This document shows, piece by piece, positions 55,186 through 58,240 of a DNA stretch of 58,240 nt. The stretch is taken from the NCBI RefSeq assembly GCF_022133705.1, contig NZ_JAKNHJ010000016.1, positions 1 through 58,240 on the forward strand, given 5' to 3'. Position numbers and translations under genes: made by a program. Below the pieces are notes generated by a model. That model ran no database searches. It worked only from the letters and a program-made list of their open reading frames with translations, and had not been told where the DNA came from. Position 1 is the stretch's first letter, and each line of letters opens with the position of its first letter. The stretch comes from Varibaculum cambriense (GTDB taxonomy: Bacteria > Actinomycetota > Actinomycetes > Actinomycetales > Actinomycetaceae).

Positions 55186-56874
55186 ATGACTAATAGCAAT
55201 GATTCGACCCAACCCCAAAACGGTAGTAATCCGATTGACGACTGGGAAATGGACGATTGGCAAAGCGCCGGCTGGCCCGGCGAAATCCCAGAACCTAGCG
55301 GCGACAGTTTTCCGCCGCAGGATTCCGGGAACGCCGGCAGCTTTTACGCTAGCGAGGCCGAGAAGGCGCGTCCCGAATTGACCGGCAGGATCACCGATAT
55401 TCAACCTGGCACCCCAGCTGTTAGCGGCGAGGCGACCTCCTCGTACAGGGGGATCAGTCCCCAAACAGATCAGGCTTTCTCCCCTGGGCAGACTGCTTCT
55501 GAGGATCACTCCTCCCCTTACAGCTTCGGGATTAACGAGTCCTCCCCCTCGCAAACCACCAGTTCCTTCGCTAATGACTTTGGCGGGCAACCGGCGGCAG
55601 ATACCGCTGATTACCCCTACTCCCCCTCCCCCCAGGGATCATTTTTACCCCCCGAACAGCCCGCTTGGGAACCATCCCCCATGCCGGCTAAACGCAAAGA
55701 AAAAACTAAACGTGGCCCCGGCTGGCTGGCAACTATCGCGATTGCGGTAGCCGCTGCCCTGTGTGTATGGCTGCTGCCTTCCGATTGGGGTTCACGTACT
55801 ACCTCTCTAGGTAAATCTCCGGTGAAAGTGGCGACCGAGGCTCCGGTCACCCAGGCCAGCGCCAAGAACACCAACTGGGAGACAGTTGCCAAAGCAGTCC
55901 AGCCCTCAGTGGTAGCGATCCAGGTAGCTTCCGGTAATTCTGGAGAGACCGGATCCGGGGTGATTTTTGATGAGGCCGGACACGTGATTACCAACTACCA
56001 CGTAGTAGCCTCCGCGATTTCGGGCAACGCAAAAGTCCAGATCGAGCTATTTAACGGGAAAATCTATGACGCGAAAGTTTTAGGTTCCGATGCTTCTACC
56101 GATTTGGCGGTACTAGAGTTCGTGAGTCCTCCCAAGGATTTACAGATGGCAGCGCTCGGTAGTTCCACCGGTTTGCGGGTAGCTCAGCCGGTAGCGGCCA
56201 TTGGTTCTCCGCTAGGACTAGAAAACACCGTTACTATCGGAATTATTTCTGCCCTCGACCGTCCAGTAGTAGTCAACCAATCATCAGAATCAGAAGGTTC
56301 GGGGATACAGATTCCTGGCCTGAATGACCGTTCCGGTGCTGGCCAGCAGGTAGTTACTAACGCTATCCAAGTCGATGCCGCGATCAACCCTGGTAACTCT
56401 GGCGGCCCCCTTTTCGATGCCTCCGGGAAGGTTATTGGGATTACTTCCTCGATTGCCTCCCTAGGATCCTCCAGTGGCGGTCAGGCGGGCTCGATTGGGA
56501 TTGGTTTCGCGATTCCGGTGAATCTGGTGCGTAACGTTGCCGACCAGATCATTACTTCCGGAAAAGTTACTCACGCGATGTTGGGAGTGACGATTGACAC
56601 CGCGGTTGCCAAGATCGGGGGCGAGTCCCGGATGGGAGCGCGGGTTTCCTCGGTAGTTCGCGGCTCGGGCGCTGATCGCGCCGGCTTAAAGGAAGGCGAT
56701 TTGATTACCAAGATCGATGACTTCCAGGTGGGATCCGGAGTGGCGCTAACTGGCTATGTACGCTGGTACAACCCGGGAGACAAAGTGAAACTCACGGTGC
56801 TACGCCAAGATGGCACCCACGAGATTGAAGCCGAACTGGGAGCACAAACTAGCGATAGGAAGTATAGACGCTAG
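55186..56874 (+). CDS. HtrA/DegP-family serine protease
   Basis: 562 residues. A long Ser/Pro/Gln-rich cytoplasmic N-terminus is followed by a membrane helix (about 178-200), an extracytoplasmic trypsin-like domain with His 272 (TNYHVV), Asp 306 (STDLAV) and Ser 405 (NPGNSGGP), and a C-terminal PDZ domain. It degrades or refolds damaged exported proteins. GAGGAGAT lies before the ATG at 55186; an earlier in-frame ATG at 55093 overlaps the repeats. Confidence 0.93.
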   Translation: MTNSNDSTQPQNGSNPIDDWEMDDWQSAGWPGEIPEPSGDSFPPQDSGNAGSFYASEAEKARPELTGRITDIQPGTPAVSGEATSSYRGISPQTDQAFSPGQTASEDHSSPYSFGINESSPSQTTSSFANDFGGQPAADTADYPYSPSPQGSFLPPEQPAWEPSPMPAKRKEKTKRGPGWLATIAIAVAAALCVWLLPSDWGSRTTSLGKSPVKVATEAPVTQASAKNTNWETVAKAVQPSVVAIQVASGNSGETGSGVIFDEAGHVITNYHVVASAISGNAKVQIELFNGKIYDAKVLGSDASTDLAVLEFVSPPKDLQMAALGSSTGLRVAQPVAAIGSPLGLENTVTIGIISALDRPVVVNQSSESEGSGIQIPGLNDRSGAGQQVVTNAIQVDAAINPGNSGGPLFDASGKVIGITSSIASLGSSSGGQAGSIGIGFAIPVNLVRNVADQIITSGKVTHAMLGVTIDTAVAKIGGESRMGARVSSVVRGSGADRAGLKEGDLITKIDDFQVGSGVALTGYVRWYNPGDKVKLTVLRQDGTHEIEAELGAQTSDRKYRR

Positions 56875-56886
56875 CTAATGATATAA

Positions 56887-56918
56887 GTTGAGCCCGCCGG
56901 GTTTCCGGCGGGCTCAAC
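56887..56918. terminator. 14-bp hairpin between htrA and the metalloprotease
   Basis: Perfect stem, 56887-56900 with 56905-56918, and a GTTT loop. Bidirectional between convergent genes. Confidence 0.8.
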
Positions 56919-56932
56919 TAATATCTAGAACT

Positions 56933-58069
56933 CTAGGAGAAGATGGAGCGGAAGAATCCGCCGAACCAAGAGAATACTCGCACGAAGAATACTCGCACTT
57001 TCACTACGAAGCTATCGGAGTCATCGCCTTGCTCATCCGGCTGGGTAGTCGGCTCTGGTACCGCAGTAGGCGGCTCATCCGGAAGCGGAGCCTCCGTAAA
57101 GGTAGGTTCCGGGGTAGTAGGTTCTACGCTCGGCTGCGGATCCGTGGTGGGCTCGGGAGCCGGAGTAGTTGGATCCGGGGTTAGCTGGGGTTCCTCAGTA
57201 GTTGGATCCGGGGTTGGCTGCGCAGTTTCACTGGGAACCTCCGGCTGAGTCGGTTCGCTCGTAGGTTCGCTGGTGGGCTCTTCGCTGGGCTCAGGAACAG
57301 CGGTAGTCGGATCCTCGCTGGGTTCAGCAGTTTCACTAGGATCTGGATCCGTGGTCGGCTCGGGTGCCTCGGTTGTCGGATCCTCGCTGGGCTGAGGTGC
57401 CTCCGTAGTGGGATCCGGTGTCGGTTCAGCCGGTTCCGATCCCGCCGGGTATCCGAGATGCTTTTCCAAACCCTGCAATGCCAAGGCAACGTCAGCATCA
57501 CTAATCGGGTTATTGAAGTCTTTAACTCCCGCCATGCCGGCGGCCATTAAATCACCCTTACAAGTATGGTCAATCCCCAAAAGATGCCCCAGCTCATGGG
57601 CAACCGTAGACACCTGGGTAAGCCAACCGCTGCGATCTAAACGCAGATACAGCAGCCGCTGCGCGGCATAAGCGGTACCAATCGCTTTGCCTTCAGAATA
57701 GGGAGAGTCAATTACCCGCACTGGGCGATCAGCCATCGAGTCCACAAACTTAAATTTGACTTTCCCGCCGCTGCGCTCGGTCCACATCTTGGTGGCCGCC
57801 TCAATCGCCGGCCGGAACTTTGTATCCCCCAGATACAGCGACAAAGTATAAGAATCAGCGCTGGTAGCACCAATCAAAAAGGTATCTATATTGGTGATGG
57901 GTTGCCCTTTAGCTACCTGATTATGCATTACCCGGCATTCGCGCACCGTAGGAGTGCGATCCGCCGCCTGCACGTTCTGACTCCCCGAGACTGCAAATAG
58001 TCCCCCCAGTGCCAGACCCACCATCGTTAAGGTGGCTACCAAAATGTTCTTTTTTCGACTCATACTCAT
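56933..58069 (-). CDS. Secreted zinc protease (snapalysin/matrixin-like) with Pro/Glu/Thr tail
   Basis: 378 residues. After a signal peptide (about 8-36, QAAD) comes a compact catalytic domain with HELGHLLGIDH near residues 157-167, a metzincin-like HExxHxxGxxH, and a later MAAGM that could be the Met turn. Then follows a long PTTEAPEPS-type repeat tail and a C-terminal hydrophobic/basic segment (VVKVRVFFVRVFSWFGGFF) that may bind membrane. Actinobacterial snapalysins are much shorter. No LPxTG. Confidence 0.78.
   Translation of the reverse strand: MSMSRKKNILVATLTMVGLALGGLFAVSGSQNVQAADRTPTVRECRVMHNQVAKGQPITNIDTFLIGATSADSYTLSLYLGDTKFRPAIEAATKMWTERSGGKVKFKFVDSMADRPVRVIDSPYSEGKAIGTAYAAQRLLYLRLDRSGWLTQVSTVAHELGHLLGIDHTCKGDLMAAGMAGVKDFNNPISDADVALALQGLEKHLGYPAGSEPAEPTPDPTTEAPQPSEDPTTEAPEPTTDPDPSETAEPSEDPTTAVPEPSEEPTSEPTSEPTQPEVPSETAQPTPDPTTEEPQLTPDPTTPAPEPTTDPQPSVEPTTPEPTFTEAPLPDEPPTAVPEPTTQPDEQGDDSDSFVVKVRVFFVRVFSWFGGFFRSIFS

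Positions 58070-58240
<171 letters not shown>

Overview
The window looks like the end of a contig from a Gram-positive actinobacterium, most like the host-associated Actinomycetaceae (the Varibaculum/Mobiluncus/Actinobaculum side). The evidence is LPxTG, LSNTG and LAxTG wall proteins, a class E sortase, an actinobacterial type IV secretion set of the SCO6880/DUF6668 kind, an argR-argS pair, DUF4913, moderate GC, and many GTG starts and ATGA/TAATG overlaps. The genus is an inference. The last 52 bases are a pure G run and are almost certainly artefact.

Layout. (1) 1-9431, chromosomal flank: a pilin-like LPETG protein with a G9 tract in its signal region, a signal peptidase I, a toxin-antitoxin graveyard (VbhA-like antitoxins, an RHH antitoxin, RelB/DinJ followed by a broken YoeB), a DUF3800 gene between two old tRNA-terminator scars, a small HicB-like protein, and a large wall-anchored Zmp-type metalloprotease. 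(2) 9432-50569, an integrative and conjugative element of about 41 kb in the 3' end of tRNA-Arg(ACG), bounded by perfect 87-bp direct repeats. (3) 50529-58188, chromosome on the other side: tRNA-Arg, a repeat-rich spacer, argR, argS, a fructosamine kinase-family gene, a membrane protein, an HtrA protease and a secreted zinc protease with a Pro/Glu/Thr-rich tail.

Inside the element, left to right: integrase; ParA plus an RHH partner; three related lipoproteins; a VaFE adhesin with its class E sortase; a three-domain peptidoglycan hydrolase and an RCC1-like membrane protein; an HTH module; a Fic toxin with VbhA-like antitoxin; a structured non-coding block; SSB; an LAKTG surface protein; a probable oriT with MobC and relaxase; then, on the minus strand, a coupling protein, VirB4-like ATPase, SCO6880, VirB6-, VirB8- and VirB2-like proteins and DUF6668. 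Beyond these come a SipW/TasA-like secreted-fibre operon, a replication-like HTH operon, an excisionase-like gene and an XRE repressor at the right end.

The most striking points are these. The XRE repressor ORF runs into attR and stops inside the tRNA gene; joining the element ends would fuse it in frame, through the att core, to a membrane-segment ORF whose stop overlaps the integrase start. All three anchored proteins of the element carry LAxTG signals next to a class E sortase, while the chromosomal ones carry LPETG or LSNTG. The SipW operon is a self-contained cassette with a poly-G tract that is one base out of frame here, so it looks phase variable. One 23-32 bp promoter motif precedes the mob operon, the transfer operon and the SipW operon, which suggests that DNA transfer and surface fibres are switched on together.
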